DNA of 64,000 nucleotides from JAOPZW01 sp963806015 (GTDB taxonomy: Bacteria > Actinomycetota > Thermoleophilia > Solirubrobacterales > Solirubrobacteraceae): the NCBI GenBank assembly GCA_963806015.1, contig CAWDWM010000012.1, forward strand, positions 62,001 to 126,000, in the 5' to 3' direction. The position numbers and the translations under genes are program-made. This document shows positions 24,508 through 32,127 of this stretch, piece by piece. The first letter of the stretch is position 1; each line of letters begins with the position of its first letter. The notes under the pieces are model-generated. The model searched no databases, had not been told where the DNA came from, and was given only the letters and a program-made list of their open reading frames with translations.

Positions 24508-24881
24508 GCGATCGCCGGCGACTTGACGTGGGCCCAGGCGTCACGCAGCTCGCCGAGCAGGCGGGCGACCTGGTCGATGCGCACGCTGTCGCGCTCCAGG
24601 CGCGCCTCGATGAGACGCGTCTTGCAGAAGACGTAGATGGACTGCAGGCGCTCGGCGACCTCGCCGGCGTCCATGTCCAGGGTGGCCAGCAGCTCGTCGA
24701 TGATCGCCTCGGCGCGGCTGAGCTTCTCGCTCGCCAGCAGCCACGAGGCATCGAGCATCGCGCCCTCGGCCTGACGCAGGAAGCGTCCGGCGCCGTCATA
24801 GAGCATGACCACGAGCTGCTCAGGGGAGGCCGTCATGATGCTGGCCTCGCGATAGGCGTTGGGACGAGCGTAGGGGTTCAT
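24504..24881 (-). CDS. fliS: Flagellin export chaperone FliS
   Basis: FliS binds the C terminus of flagellin and prevents early polymerisation. The 125-residue product shows 'NAYREASIMTASPEQLVVMLYDGAGRFLRQAEGAM' and 'KLSRAEAIIDELLATLDMDAGEVAERLQSIYVFCKTRLIEA' (in parts), the FliS signature. It has its own sigma-28-like promoter at 24919-24945, separate from fliD downstream on the map. Confidence 0.95.
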   Translation of the reverse strand: MNPYARPNAYREASIMTASPEQLVVMLYDGAGRFLRQAEGAMLDASWLLASEKLSRAEAIIDELLATLDMDAGEVAERLQSIYVFCKTRLIEARLERDSVRIDQVARLLGELRDAWAHVKSPAIA

Positions 24882-24918
24882 CGAAGCTCCGGGAGGGGAC
24901 GACGGATCACTGCTTGGT

Positions 24919-24945
24919 TAATCGCCCGGGCGCGCCCGAGCTTGA
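24919..24945 (-). promoter_or_regulatory. Sigma-28 type promoter of fliS
   Basis: Minus strand TCAAGCTC-N11-GGCGATTA: 3 of 4 in TAAA plus G, exact spacing, 6 of 8 in the -10. It lies 37 bp upstream of the fliS ATG in the 73-bp gap after fliD. Confidence 0.68.
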
Positions 24946-24954
24946 GCACTTCGA

Positions 24955-26301
24955 TCAGCCCAGCTGGGCCAGCGAGCTGGCCAGGCTGGATGATTGCGAC
25001 TGCGACGCGGCCAGGGCCGACTCCATTGCGGTGAACTGCTTGCGCAGGAGGTCCTCCTTGGTCGCAAGGCGCAGGTCGATCGTGGAAAGGCTGTCTTTGA
25101 GGTACGTGAGCTCGCGATCGGCGTCGGCCACGCGCTGGTCCATCAGGCCGTCGCCGGCGCTCGTGATGGGCGCCAGCAGGGCTTCGAAGCTCTGCGCGAA
25201 GCCCGAGGCGTCGGACGAGCCGAGCTTGGCCTTGACGTCCGTCGGGCTCGTGGCCCAGGCGGCGTCGAAGGCCGACTGGTCGAAGCTGAGCTTGCCGGCC
25301 AGTGCGTCGGGCGTGTTGCCGCTGCCGACGGCGGCCACCTTCACGCCCAGGCCGTCCAGGCCCGCGACGGAGATCGACTGGCGCATGGAGGTCAGGATCG
25401 CCGAGAGCGAGTCGTCGCCGAAGAGCGCGCCCGCCTGGGCGTCGGCGTCGCTCTGCGGGTTGACGATCTTCTTCTCGGTCAGCTTGCTGCGCACGAGGTC
25501 GACGGTGTCGTTGTAGGCCGCGACGAACGCCTTGAGCTTGGTCGCGACGTCGTCGGGGTTCGCGGCCGGCGCCGAGACGGTGACCGTCGAGGTGCCGATC
25601 GACTTGAAGGTCAGCTCGATGCCGGGCAGGCCCTCAGCGGCGACGTTGGTGTGCGACGTGTACGTGGTGGCGTCGCCGGCGACGGTGTAGGTGGCGTCCT
25701 CGCCGTCGCGCGTGCTGGTGATGGCGCCCACGGCGGTCCCGGATGCGGCGAAGCCCCACGTGTCGTGGTCGCCGGTCTCGCGGCGCGACAGCGACAGCTT
25801 CCCGCCGACGTTCACCGCCCACACGGGCGAGGTGGCGTCGCTGTTGACCGTCGACACCGCGTCGTCGAGGCTCATGCCGGTGAGGTCGAAGGTCTTGGTC
25901 TGCGTGGTGTTGGCGTCGCCGGCGTTGTAGTCGACGGAGACGGTGCCGCCGCCGGCGTTCCACGCATAGGTGCGCGAGTCGGCGCTGGCCAGCGACGAGA
26001 CGCTGACGGTGTAGCCGCCGGGAGCCGCGCCCGTGAGCTGGCGGGCCGAGAGCACGCCCTCGGTACCACTGGTGACGGTCTGCTTGGGCGACCACAGCGC
26101 GATGGAGCGCAGATCGCCGGCAGCCAGCTTCAGACTGGTGAGCTTGGTGTCGATCGCACGAAGCGCGTCCTGACGGGCCTGGACGGTCACCTGCTGGCGC
26201 GCGGTACGGGTGCGCGGCGCCTGCTCGAGCGACATCAACTGGGTGATGATCGACTCGGTGTCCATCCCGGAGGCGAGCCCGCCAACCTGAATGCCAGCCA
26301 T
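24955..26301 (-). CDS. fliD: Flagellar filament cap protein FliD
   Basis: FliD caps the filament and promotes flagellin polymerisation. The 448-residue product has the N-terminal signature 'QVGGLASGMDTESIITQLMSLEQAP', variable central domains (Ser/Thr/Ala-rich), 'NDTVDLVRSKLTEKKIVNPQSDADAQAGALFGDDSL' (in parts) and a C-terminal coiled coil ending 'LASSLAQLG'. It follows flaG by two bases. Confidence 0.95.
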   Translation of the reverse strand: MAGIQVGGLASGMDTESIITQLMSLEQAPRTRTARQQVTVQARQDALRAIDTKLTSLKLAAGDLRSIALWSPKQTVTSGTEGVLSARQLTGAAPGGYTVSVSSLASADSRTYAWNAGGGTVSVDYNAGDANTTQTKTFDLTGMSLDDAVSTVNSDATSPVWAVNVGGKLSLSRRETGDHDTWGFAASGTAVGAITSTRDGEDATYTVAGDATTYTSHTNVAAEGLPGIELTFKSIGTSTVTVSAPAANPDDVATKLKAFVAAYNDTVDLVRSKLTEKKIVNPQSDADAQAGALFGDDSLSAILTSMRQSISVAGLDGLGVKVAAVGSGNTPDALAGKLSFDQSAFDAAWATSPTDVKAKLGSSDASGFAQSFEALLAPITSAGDGLMDQRVADADRELTYLKDSLSTIDLRLATKEDLLRKQFTAMESALAASQSQSSSLASSLAQLG

Positions 26302-26303
26302 TA

Positions 26304-26642
26304 CTACTCCTTGCCTAGCTCATGTGAGAGACGGTTGACGTCGACGACGTCCTTGAGCAGCAGCGGGCGCAGCAGGCCGCCGTTCTCGTCGACCAGCGAT
26401 GCCACCACGCCGCCGTCGAGCTTGTGCACGTCGAAGCGGACCTGGTGACCGTCGGCCGTCAGGTTCTCGGCGAGGCGCGCGGCTGCGTCGACCTGATCCC
26501 AGACCTCGGTCGGGATCGGCGGCGCGGTCGAGCCGCCGATACGCGGGAACGACGCCTGCGAGCTCTCGCTCGTGCGCTGCGTGCGATCGAGGGAGGACGC
26601 CGCGTACTGCGGTGCTCCCAGCGGTGACACATCGAAGCTCAT
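26304..26642 (-). CDS. flaG: FlaG family protein
   Basis: FlaG proteins affect filament length and usually precede fliD. The 112-residue product has a variable Ser-rich N terminus and a FlaG domain: 'RLAENLTADGHQVRFDVHKLDGGVVASLVDENGGLLR' (in parts), that is, 'L.F..de..g..vV.v.D..tGevIR'-like. The start is ATG 26642 after GGAGGAA. It is first in flaG-fliD. Confidence 0.83.
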   Translation of the reverse strand: MSFDVSPLGAPQYAASSLDRTQRTSESSQASFPRIGGSTAPPIPTEVWDQVDAAARLAENLTADGHQVRFDVHKLDGGVVASLVDENGGLLRPLLLKDVVDVNRLSHELGKE

Positions 26643-26706
26643 GTGGCGCTCAATTCCTCCGTGAAATGCTGATCCGGGCCGTCCATGGCCCAGCTTGTTG
26701 TCAGAG

Positions 26707-26733
26707 GATTCGGCAGGGGCCACGAGAACTTGA
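26707..26733 (-). promoter_or_regulatory. Sigma-28 type promoter of flaG-fliD
   Basis: Minus strand TCAAGTTC-N11-GCCGAATC: the -35 matches TAAAGTTT at 6 of 8, spacing is exact, and the -10 matches GCCGA. It lies in the gap after the glycosyltransferase gene, 65 bp before the flaG start. The -35 is identical to that of the flgF promoter. Confidence 0.7.
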
Positions 26734-26738
26734 GCGGA

Positions 26739-29114
26739 TCAGGCCGCGGCCAGCGCTTCGGCCTCGGCCACGAAGACCTGGGCGTCCTCGTCGAGGCCCC
26801 GAGCGATGGCCACCGCGGCCATGCCGCGCAGCGCGGGTGCATCGACGCCGTCGCGCTCGCAGATCGCGAGCCACTCCTCGGCGGCGGAGTCGGCGTAGCC
26901 GTGGCGCAGGTACAGGTCGGCGAGCGCCTCGCGGCGCCGGCGCCACGGGATCGCGACGACCTCGAGCACGGCCACGAGGTCCGCGAAGGCATCGAAGGCC
27001 TGCAGGCGCGCGAGCGCGTCGAGCATGATGAGGATCGGGGCCGCGGCCGCGCTCGGAAGCCCGGCCGGCGCCGTGGCGCCGGAGCGCACGGCCTGCCAGG
27101 CGGCGAAGACGGCCCGCTCGTCGTCGGGCAGGGCCAGCGCCGCCTGGGCGTCGGCCGGCGCGCCGTCGGTCAGGCGCGCGAAGAGCGCGGTGCGCTGGGC
27201 GGCGGCTGCACACGGCGCCTCGGGATCGACCGCCGAAGCGATCGCCGCGGCGTCGGCGAAGCGCCCCTGGGCCAGAAGGGTCTCGGCCAGCGCGACGCTC
27301 GCATGGGCGTTGGCCGGCTGGGCCTCGAGCACGGCGCGCAGCTCGCTTTCGGCTTGCGCCACGGCGCCCGCCTCGCTCAGCGCGACGGCGAGCAGGAAGC
27401 GCACGCTCGGCGTGGAGTCGGCCACGAGGGCGTGGACCGTCTCGACGACCTCGGGAGCCGGGACGCCCCGGCGCAGCAGTGCGGCGGCGTAGGGATCGAC
27501 GGCGGCCAGGAAGCCCGGGTGCTCCTGCAGACAGCCGCGCAGGGTCGCCTCGGCCTCCTCCAGGGCGCCCCGCCGGCGCAGCGCGTCGGCCAGCGCCACG
27601 AGGGCGCGATAGGTCCCGCAGCCGACGGTCGCCGAGTAGCGGCTGGGCCCGTCGCCCATCTCCAGGCAGCGGCGCAGCAGCGCCTCCTCGCGGAGGAGAT
27701 CGCCGGTCGCGCCGGCGGCGAGCGCCTGCTCGAGCACGATGTCGGTGAACCCGGGGAAGATCTCGAGGACCTCGTCGCCCGCGGTGGCAACCTCGGCGAT
27801 GCGGCCGGTGTTGCGCAGCGCGTGCACGTAGCGGGCGGCCAGCGCGGGGGCATAGCCGTCGCTGCTGACGCGTCCTGCCTCGCGCACGGCCGCCCATGCG
27901 CGCTCGAAGTGGGTCAAGGCGCGCGGCGCGTCGCCGGCGGCCGCGTACTCCGAGCCGAGGTTGAAGTGCAGGAACGGGTTGTCGACGCCCTCGGCCACCT
28001 GGCGCTCGAGCAGCTCCAGGTTGCGGTTGCTCTTGTCCTTGGTGTCGCGCACGGCGCCGAGGTAGCCGAAGTGCTCGACGCGCACCGTGGTGCGCTCCAG
28101 GCGCTCGGGGAGGTAGGCCGGCAGGTGCTGGGCGATCTGCTCGTGGATGCGGCCCTCGAAGCGGTACTCGGGGCGATTGCGGAACACGCGCATCGCGTCG
28201 TGCGTGATCGCCGTGCCGTCGTCGATGTCGCCGGTGTGATTGGTCTCGGTCAGGAAGAAGGCCTCGCGCCAGGTACGGCCGGTGAGCGCCCTCAGGCGCT
28301 GAGCGTCGTCGGCCACGAGCACCTCGTCGGCGTCGAGGTACATGACCCAGTCGCCGGTGGCAGCGTCGAAGGACGCGTTGCGCGCTGCGGAGAAGTCGCC
28401 GTCCCACGCGTGATGCAGGACGCGGGCGCCGTGGCTCTCGGCGATCTCGACGGTGCGGTCGGTCGATCCGGTATCGACGACGACGATCTCGTCGACCGCG
28501 TCGCGCGCGGCCTCCAGGCAGCGCCCGATCATCGCCTCCTCGTCCTTGACGATCATGCACAGGCTGAGCGTCAGACCCTCGGCGGGGCGTGCGGCGGCCA
28601 CGATGCGGTCGACCCGCGGCTGCAGGTCGCGAATCAGGCCGGCGGCCTGGGCCAGCACGCGCACGCCCGCACGCTTGCGCCGCGTGCACTCGGCCAGGTT
28701 GCGCTCGACGTTGGGCAGGTCGGGATCCAGGCGCTGCGCGGCGCGGAACAGCGCCGTAGCGGCCTTGAGGGCGCCGAGCTCGTAGAAGATGACGCCCGCG
28801 TAGTTGAGCAGCACCGGCTCGCGCGGGTCGGCCTGGAGGACGTCGACAGCGACGGAGGCCGCGGCCACCAGCGTGCCCGCGTTGGAGCCTCCACTCAGCC
28901 CGAGCTCCAGGAGCGCGCGGCGCGCCTCGTAGCGGCGGTGGGGGTCGGCGATCTCGCCGGCCTCGGCGACGACCGCGCGATAGCCGGCCCAGTCGCCGGC
29001 GGCCAAGCGGGCGGCCGCGGCAGGGACGAGGCGGGTGGCGGGGACGGCCTCGGGCGCGGACGGGCGGGGGGGTTCGGGGGCATCGATGAGACGGAGGGCC
29101 ATAGGTGCGTTCAT
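26739..29114 (-). CDS. TPR-containing family 2 glycosyltransferase, probably acting on flagellin
   Basis: The 791-residue protein combines an N-terminal helical repeat region (about 35-175), a GT2 domain (about 185-300) and a long C-terminal TPR-like region (about 380-790). The GT2 domain has 'LSLCMIVKDEEAMIGRCLEA', 'DEIVVVDTGSTDRTVEIAE', 'FSAARNASFDAATGDWVMYLDADEVL' (in parts). The DxD is 'DAD'. Such GT2-TPR proteins often glycosylate proteins or peptides. It sits between flaG-fliD and fliA, so flagellin is the likely target, but this is inferred. ATG 29114 is used; ATG 29102 is also possible. A poor sigma-28-like match (TTTA-N15-TCCGATGC) lies near 29171-29197. Confidence 0.8.
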   Translation of the reverse strand: MNAPMALRLIDAPEPPRPSAPEAVPATRLVPAAAARLAAGDWAGYRAVVAEAGEIADPHRRYEARRALLELGLSGGSNAGTLVAAASVAVDVLQADPREPVLLNYAGVIFYELGALKAATALFRAAQRLDPDLPNVERNLAECTRRKRAGVRVLAQAAGLIRDLQPRVDRIVAAARPAEGLTLSLCMIVKDEEAMIGRCLEAARDAVDEIVVVDTGSTDRTVEIAESHGARVLHHAWDGDFSAARNASFDAATGDWVMYLDADEVLVADDAQRLRALTGRTWREAFFLTETNHTGDIDDGTAITHDAMRVFRNRPEYRFEGRIHEQIAQHLPAYLPERLERTTVRVEHFGYLGAVRDTKDKSNRNLELLERQVAEGVDNPFLHFNLGSEYAAAGDAPRALTHFERAWAAVREAGRVSSDGYAPALAARYVHALRNTGRIAEVATAGDEVLEIFPGFTDIVLEQALAAGATGDLLREEALLRRCLEMGDGPSRYSATVGCGTYRALVALADALRRRGALEEAEATLRGCLQEHPGFLAAVDPYAAALLRRGVPAPEVVETVHALVADSTPSVRFLLAVALSEAGAVAQAESELRAVLEAQPANAHASVALAETLLAQGRFADAAAIASAVDPEAPCAAAAQRTALFARLTDGAPADAQAALALPDDERAVFAAWQAVRSGATAPAGLPSAAAAPILIMLDALARLQAFDAFADLVAVLEVVAIPWRRRREALADLYLRHGYADSAAEEWLAICERDGVDAPALRGMAAVAIARGLDEDAQVFVAEAEALAAA

Positions 29115-29193
29115 CGGCGTGGCCCGGGAAATCCTGAGGGGCGTACGCCCTCCACAGAAGTGGGGATGGGGCATCGGACGACCGTCCAGCCGT

Positions 29194-29221
29194 TAAAGCG
29201 ACCTGCCCACCTAGCCGATAC
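29194..29221 (+). promoter_or_regulatory. Sigma-28 type promoter of fliA (autoregulation)
   Basis: Plus strand TAAAGCGA-N12-GCCGATAC: perfect TAAAG, one base longer spacing, 7 of 8 in the -10 and identical to the classical flagellin -10 octamer GCCGATAC. It lies 41 bp before the fliA ATG, followed by a GAAGGAGAA ribosome binding site, so FliA should activate its own gene. Confidence 0.85.
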
Positions 29222-29261
29222 GACGCCCCGTCCGGTCCCTCAGCAGTGAAGGAGAACGAGC

Positions 29262-30083
29262 ATGACGCTCGCCACCGCGCCTCGCCGCGCGGCTCGCAGG
29301 ATGTCCTCCGAGGACACGCTCGCCCTGTGGCGCGAATATCGCCGCACGAACGACCGCTCCCTGCGTGACCGCCTGGTCCTGACCTTTGCACCACTCGTCA
29401 AGTACATCGTCTACAAGAAGCTGCGCGAGATGCCGGCTCGTTGTGAGGCGGAAGACTTCATCGCCTGTGGCCTGGAGGCGCTGATCCACTCGATCGAGCG
29501 CTACGACCCGGCCAAGGGCGCCACGCTCGAGCAGTACGCCTGGACCCGCATCCACGGCGCCGTGCTCGACGAGCTGCGCCGCCAGGACTGGGCGCCTCGC
29601 TCGGTGCGCCGCTGGGAGCGCGACATGGAGAAGGTCGTCGAGTCCTTCACCGTCCTTCACGGTCGTCGCCCGACCACCGAGGAGATGGCCGACGCGCTCG
29701 GCGTCCCGGTGGAGGAGCTGCGCCGCCGCCGCGACGAGATCGCCCGCTCGGACGTCACATCGCTCAACACCCCGGTGCTGGCCGACGATCAGACCACGAT
29801 CGAGCGCGTCGACACCATCGCCGGCAACGACCCGCGTGAGGACCCGCTGCACGCCGCTGCCCAGAGCGAGGCCAAGGACCTGTTCCGTGCCGCCTTCGCC
29901 CGCCTCCCGCGCCGCGAGCGCGAGGTTGCGGTCCTGCTCTACGTCAAGCACATGACGCTGGCCGAGATCGGCGAGATCCTCGGTGTCTCCGAGAGCCGCG
30001 TCTGCCAGATCCACACCGCTATGAAGAAGACCCTGCGCCAGGCCCTCCAGGCCGACGAGCAGCTCTTCGCCATGGTGGCCTGA
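29262..30083 (+). CDS. fliA: RNA polymerase sigma factor for flagellar operons, FliA/WhiG family
   Basis: FliA is sigma-28, which recognises TAAA / GCCGATAA promoters. The 273-residue product has region 2 ('LVLTFAPLVKYIVYKKLREMP', 'GLEALIHSIERYDPAKGATLEQYAWTRIHGAVLDELRRQDW', in parts), region 3 ('VVESFTVLHGRRPTTEEMADALG') and region 4 ('LPRREREVAVLLYVKHMTLAEIGEILGVSESRVCQIH', in parts). The sporulation WhiG is close in sequence, but the flagellar context and the matching promoters favour FliA. No FlgM-like anti-sigma gene is visible in the window. Confidence 0.95.
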   Translation: MTLATAPRRAARRMSSEDTLALWREYRRTNDRSLRDRLVLTFAPLVKYIVYKKLREMPARCEAEDFIACGLEALIHSIERYDPAKGATLEQYAWTRIHGAVLDELRRQDWAPRSVRRWERDMEKVVESFTVLHGRRPTTEEMADALGVPVEELRRRRDEIARSDVTSLNTPVLADDQTTIERVDTIAGNDPREDPLHAAAQSEAKDLFRAAFARLPRREREVAVLLYVKHMTLAEIGEILGVSESRVCQIHTAMKKTLRQALQADEQLFAMVA

Positions 30084-30112
30084 GGCCGTCCCGACCGGAC
30101 ACCGCTTCAGTG

Positions 30113-30142
30113 CGAAGGCCCCGCTTCCGAGCGGGGCCTTCG
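30113..30142 (+). terminator. Rho-independent type terminator after fliA
   Basis: A perfect 12-bp stem CGAAGGCCCCGC/GCGGGGCCTTCG with a 6-nt loop, 30 bp after the fliA stop, is followed by TTCGTTCG rather than a clean T-run. Confidence 0.8.
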
Positions 30143-30194
30143 TTCGTTCGGGGGCGAATGAAGTGGTCTCCGCGGTGCGTTTTGGGCGCTGCTT

Positions 30195-30480
30195 GCGCTT
30201 ACAGCATCACCGAGGGGAAGCGGACCGGGGGCGGCGCGAGCGCGGGCCGTCGTCCTCCCGCGCGGGGTGAGCTACCCCGGAGAAAGCTGGATTGTGGGGC
30301 TCCTGGCCACACAAGTCAGCGCGCTACCGGCCAATCGGCCCGCCCGGGCGGTAACCGCGGTCGATTGGTGTCGCAGGAGAGCACTCATCGACCATCCTTC
30401 GGGTAGCTCACCCCGCGGAGGACGACCGCGAACGGTCGCGGCGCCCCGGGTCCGCTTCCCCTCGGTGATGCTTTAAGCGC
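30195..30480. mobile_element. MITE-like inverted-repeat element, copy 1
   Basis: The 422-bp gap between fliA and the ylqH-like gene holds a 286-bp near-palindromic element. Its ends are 38-bp inverted repeats with two mismatches, beginning GCGCTTACAGCATCACCGAG on the left and the equivalent with A for C on the right. The inversion continues inward with degenerate arms sharing GTCGTCCTC and GGGGTGAGCTACCC, and the centre has its own CCAATCG...CGATTGG repeat. There is no credible ORF. A shorter relative lies at 39828-40026 with the same end sequence. It could be a non-autonomous mobile element or a large structured RNA. Confidence 0.75.
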
Positions 30481-30505
30481 CGCGCGGTGCCACTAACGCA
30501 GGCGG

Positions 30506-30766
30506 CTAGCCCGTGCGCGACAACTTGTAAGCCCACACGAGCGCCTCGGCCACCGCGGCCCACAGCTCCTCGGGCACCTCGGCCTCCAGCTGCAGGCGCG
30601 AGAGGGCCTCGGCGAGGCCCGCGTCGTCCTGGATCGGGACGCCGTTCTCGCGGGCCAGGGCGATGATGCGCTCGGCCACGACGCCGCTGCCGGCGGCGAC
30701 GACGCGCGGTGCGCCGCCCTTGTCGCTGTCGTAGCTGAGGGCGGCGGCGTGCCTACGCTTGGGCAT
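30506..30766 (-). CDS. ylqH: FlhB C-terminal domain homologue (YlqH/FhlB-like)
   Basis: This 86-residue protein matches only the cytoplasmic C-terminal domain of FlhB: 'AALSYDSDKGGAPRVVAAGSG', 'IIALARENGVPIQDDAGLAEAL' and 'EVPEELWAAVAEALVWAYKL' (in parts). It has no membrane region and no NPTH cleavage motif. Bacillus YlqH and similar proteins can partly replace the FlhB C domain. It overlaps the ylqG-like gene by 14 bases, as the YlqG-YlqH pair is adjacent in Bacillus. A full FlhB is also encoded (1-142, partial). Confidence 0.82.
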   Translation of the reverse strand: MPKRRHAAALSYDSDKGGAPRVVAAGSGVVAERIIALARENGVPIQDDAGLAEALSRLQLEAEVPEELWAAVAEALVWAYKLSRTG

Positions 30767-31283
30767 CGAGGACGCTCCTGCGGGCGATGATCGCGACGGG
30801 AGCGCGCAGGGCGCCGGCCAGCTCTCCGGCGGCCGAGCGGGCCGCGTCGGCCGGGGGGCCCTCGGAGACGTGGACGGTGGCGCCGGCGGCGGACAGCTGG
30901 ATGTCGAGGCGCCCGAGGGTCGCGGAGTCGTAGCGCAGCGTCACCGCGCGCGCGGGGCCGGCGCCGCTGCGCCCGCCGGTCTGCTCCTCGTCCTCCTTGA
31001 TCACGCGTGCCGTCGCGCCCCCGGGGAGCATCACGGCGGCCGTGGCCTCCGGCGGGGGCTGCTGGACGACCTGCAGGGTGAGGCGCTCGGGAGTCGATTC
31101 CTTCACGCGCAGGCGCAGGACGTCGCCGGGGCGCACGTCGTCGGGCAGCTTGGCCGCGACGCGCGCGCCGAGCAGCGACAGCACCCCGCGGTCGACGACC
31201 CGCGCGGCGACAACAGCGCCGGTGCGCAGCGCGGGCGAGGCCAGCGCGGTGCGCAGAAGGATGAGCTCGGGGGTGATCTGCAT
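30753..31283 (-). CDS. YlqG/FliK-related flagellar protein
   Basis: The 176-residue protein has an N-terminal part with 'RVVDRGVLSLLGARVAAKLPDDVRPGDVLRLRVKE', which resembles the beta-rich domain of large FliK/YlqG proteins, and a C-terminal part with 'RYDSATLGRLDIQLSAAGATVHVSEGP' (in parts), which resembles a Flg_hook domain. It precedes and overlaps the FlhB-C homologue, so the two probably act together in export switching. Its sigma-28-like promoter overlaps that of flgF. Confidence 0.6.
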   Translation of the reverse strand: MQITPELILLRTALASPALRTGAVVAARVVDRGVLSLLGARVAAKLPDDVRPGDVLRLRVKESTPERLTLQVVQQPPPEATAAVMLPGGATARVIKEDEEQTGGRSGAGPARAVTLRYDSATLGRLDIQLSAAGATVHVSEGPPADAARSAAGELAGALRAPVAIIARRSVLDAQA

Positions 31284-31310
31284 TCAAGTTCGTTCATCGG
31301 CCGCCGACGA
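31284..31310 (+). promoter_or_regulatory. Sigma-28 type promoter of flgF (overlaps divergent promoter)
   Basis: Plus strand TCAAGTTC-N11-GCCGACGA: -35 6 of 8, exact spacing, -10 6 of 8 with GCCGA intact. The -10 ends 10 bp before the flgF ATG, giving a leader of only a few bases. Confidence 0.68.
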
Positions 31311-31320
31311 CCAAGCTTGC
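31294..31320 (-). promoter_or_regulatory. Sigma-28 type promoter of the ylqG-like gene (overlaps flgF promoter)
   Basis: Minus strand GCAAGCTT-N11-GCCGATGA: -10 7 of 8, exact spacing. Its -10 ends 10 bp before the ylqG-like start, mirroring the flgF side. The two promoters share the same 37 bp, so only one polymerase can bind at a time. Confidence 0.65.
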
Positions 31321-32007
31321 ATGGAACGTGGTCTTTACATCGCAGCGTCGGGCATGCTGGCCGAGATGGCTCGCCAGGATCAGCTCGCCAACGACCTGGC
31401 CAACGCCTCCACCCCGGGCTACAAGGCAGACCGCGTCTCACAGCGCTCCTTCGGCGACCTGATGCTGAGCAACAGCACCGACGGCTCCGTCATCGGCCCG
31501 CTCGGCGCCGGCGCGGCGATCGACAAGCAGGTCACCGACGTCCGCCCGCAGGCCATGCGCGCCACCGGCCAGCCGCTCGACCTCGCGGTCGAGGGCGACG
31601 GCTGGTTCGGCGTGCAGACCAAGCAGGGCGTGCGTTACACGCGCAACGGCTCGTTCAGCGCCGACGCGCAGGGCAAGCTCGTCGACCAACTCGGCAACCA
31701 GGTCCTCGGCGTGGGCGGCAAGCCCGTCGCCGTCACCGAGGGCACGATCGATCCGACCAAGGTCGCGCTCTTCAACCTGCGCAACCCGGTCAAGCAGGGC
31801 GACTCCAACTTCACCGGCCAGGCCGGCGGCCAGGCCACCGGCACGGTCCAATCAGGCTCTCTGGAGGGCTCGGGCGTCGACCCGGCCCGCGCCATGATCG
31901 ACCTCATGGCCTCCATGCGCACCATGGAGGCCACCCAGCGCGCGATCACCACGATCGATACGACGCTGCAGCAGACCTCTTCGCAGGTCGGCACCCTCCC
32001 CGGCTAG
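31321..32007 (+). CDS. flgF: Flagellar distal/proximal rod protein, FlgF/FlgG family
   Basis: The 228-residue rod protein has 'MERGLYIAASGMLAEMARQDQLANDLANASTPGYKADRV' (in parts), 'AVEGDGWFGVQTKQGVRYTRNGSF' and a C-terminal 'SGSLEGSGVDPARAMIDLMASMRTMEATQRAI'. It and the next gene correspond to the FlhO/FlhP or FlgF/FlgG pair. The F/G assignment is by order. ATG 31321 must be the start because the conserved motif begins there. Confidence 0.86.
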   Translation: MERGLYIAASGMLAEMARQDQLANDLANASTPGYKADRVSQRSFGDLMLSNSTDGSVIGPLGAGAAIDKQVTDVRPQAMRATGQPLDLAVEGDGWFGVQTKQGVRYTRNGSFSADAQGKLVDQLGNQVLGVGGKPVAVTEGTIDPTKVALFNLRNPVKQGDSNFTGQAGGQATGTVQSGSLEGSGVDPARAMIDLMASMRTMEATQRAITTIDTTLQQTSSQVGTLPG

Positions 32008-32027
32008 ACGGATGGTGACGTCCGGGC

Positions 32028-32054
32028 TAAAGCCTTGGCGTGAACGGTCGATGA
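32028..32054 (+). promoter_or_regulatory. Sigma-28 type promoter of flgG-to-flgL unit
   Basis: Plus strand TAAAGCCT-N11-GTCGATGA: perfect TAAAG, exact spacing, 6 of 8 in the -10. It lies 73 bp before the flgG ATG, in the 120-bp gap after flgF. Confidence 0.75.
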
Positions 32055-32127
32055 CCTCGGAGGACAACAAGGTGCGTTGGCTGGACCGCCTGCTGCGGAG
32101 GCCGCGCCGAATAGAGGTTTCTCCCAA

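Noticed and set aside
29171..29197. Sigma-28 promoter for the glycosyltransferase gene on the minus strand
   Set aside because: TTTA-N15-TCCGATGC matches at only 5 of 8 in the -10 and overlaps the strong fliA promoter; too weak to list as a feature.
26701..29394. 897-codon minus-strand frame overlapping the glycosyltransferase and fliA
   Set aside because: Arg/Pro-rich composition typical of GC shadow frames; the alternative frame carries a clear GT2 domain, and fliA is unmistakable on the other strand.
30110..30476. Small plus-strand frames within the 30195-30480 element
   Set aside because: They track the inverted repeat, have no ribosome binding site or family sequence, and their codons mirror each other across the palindrome.
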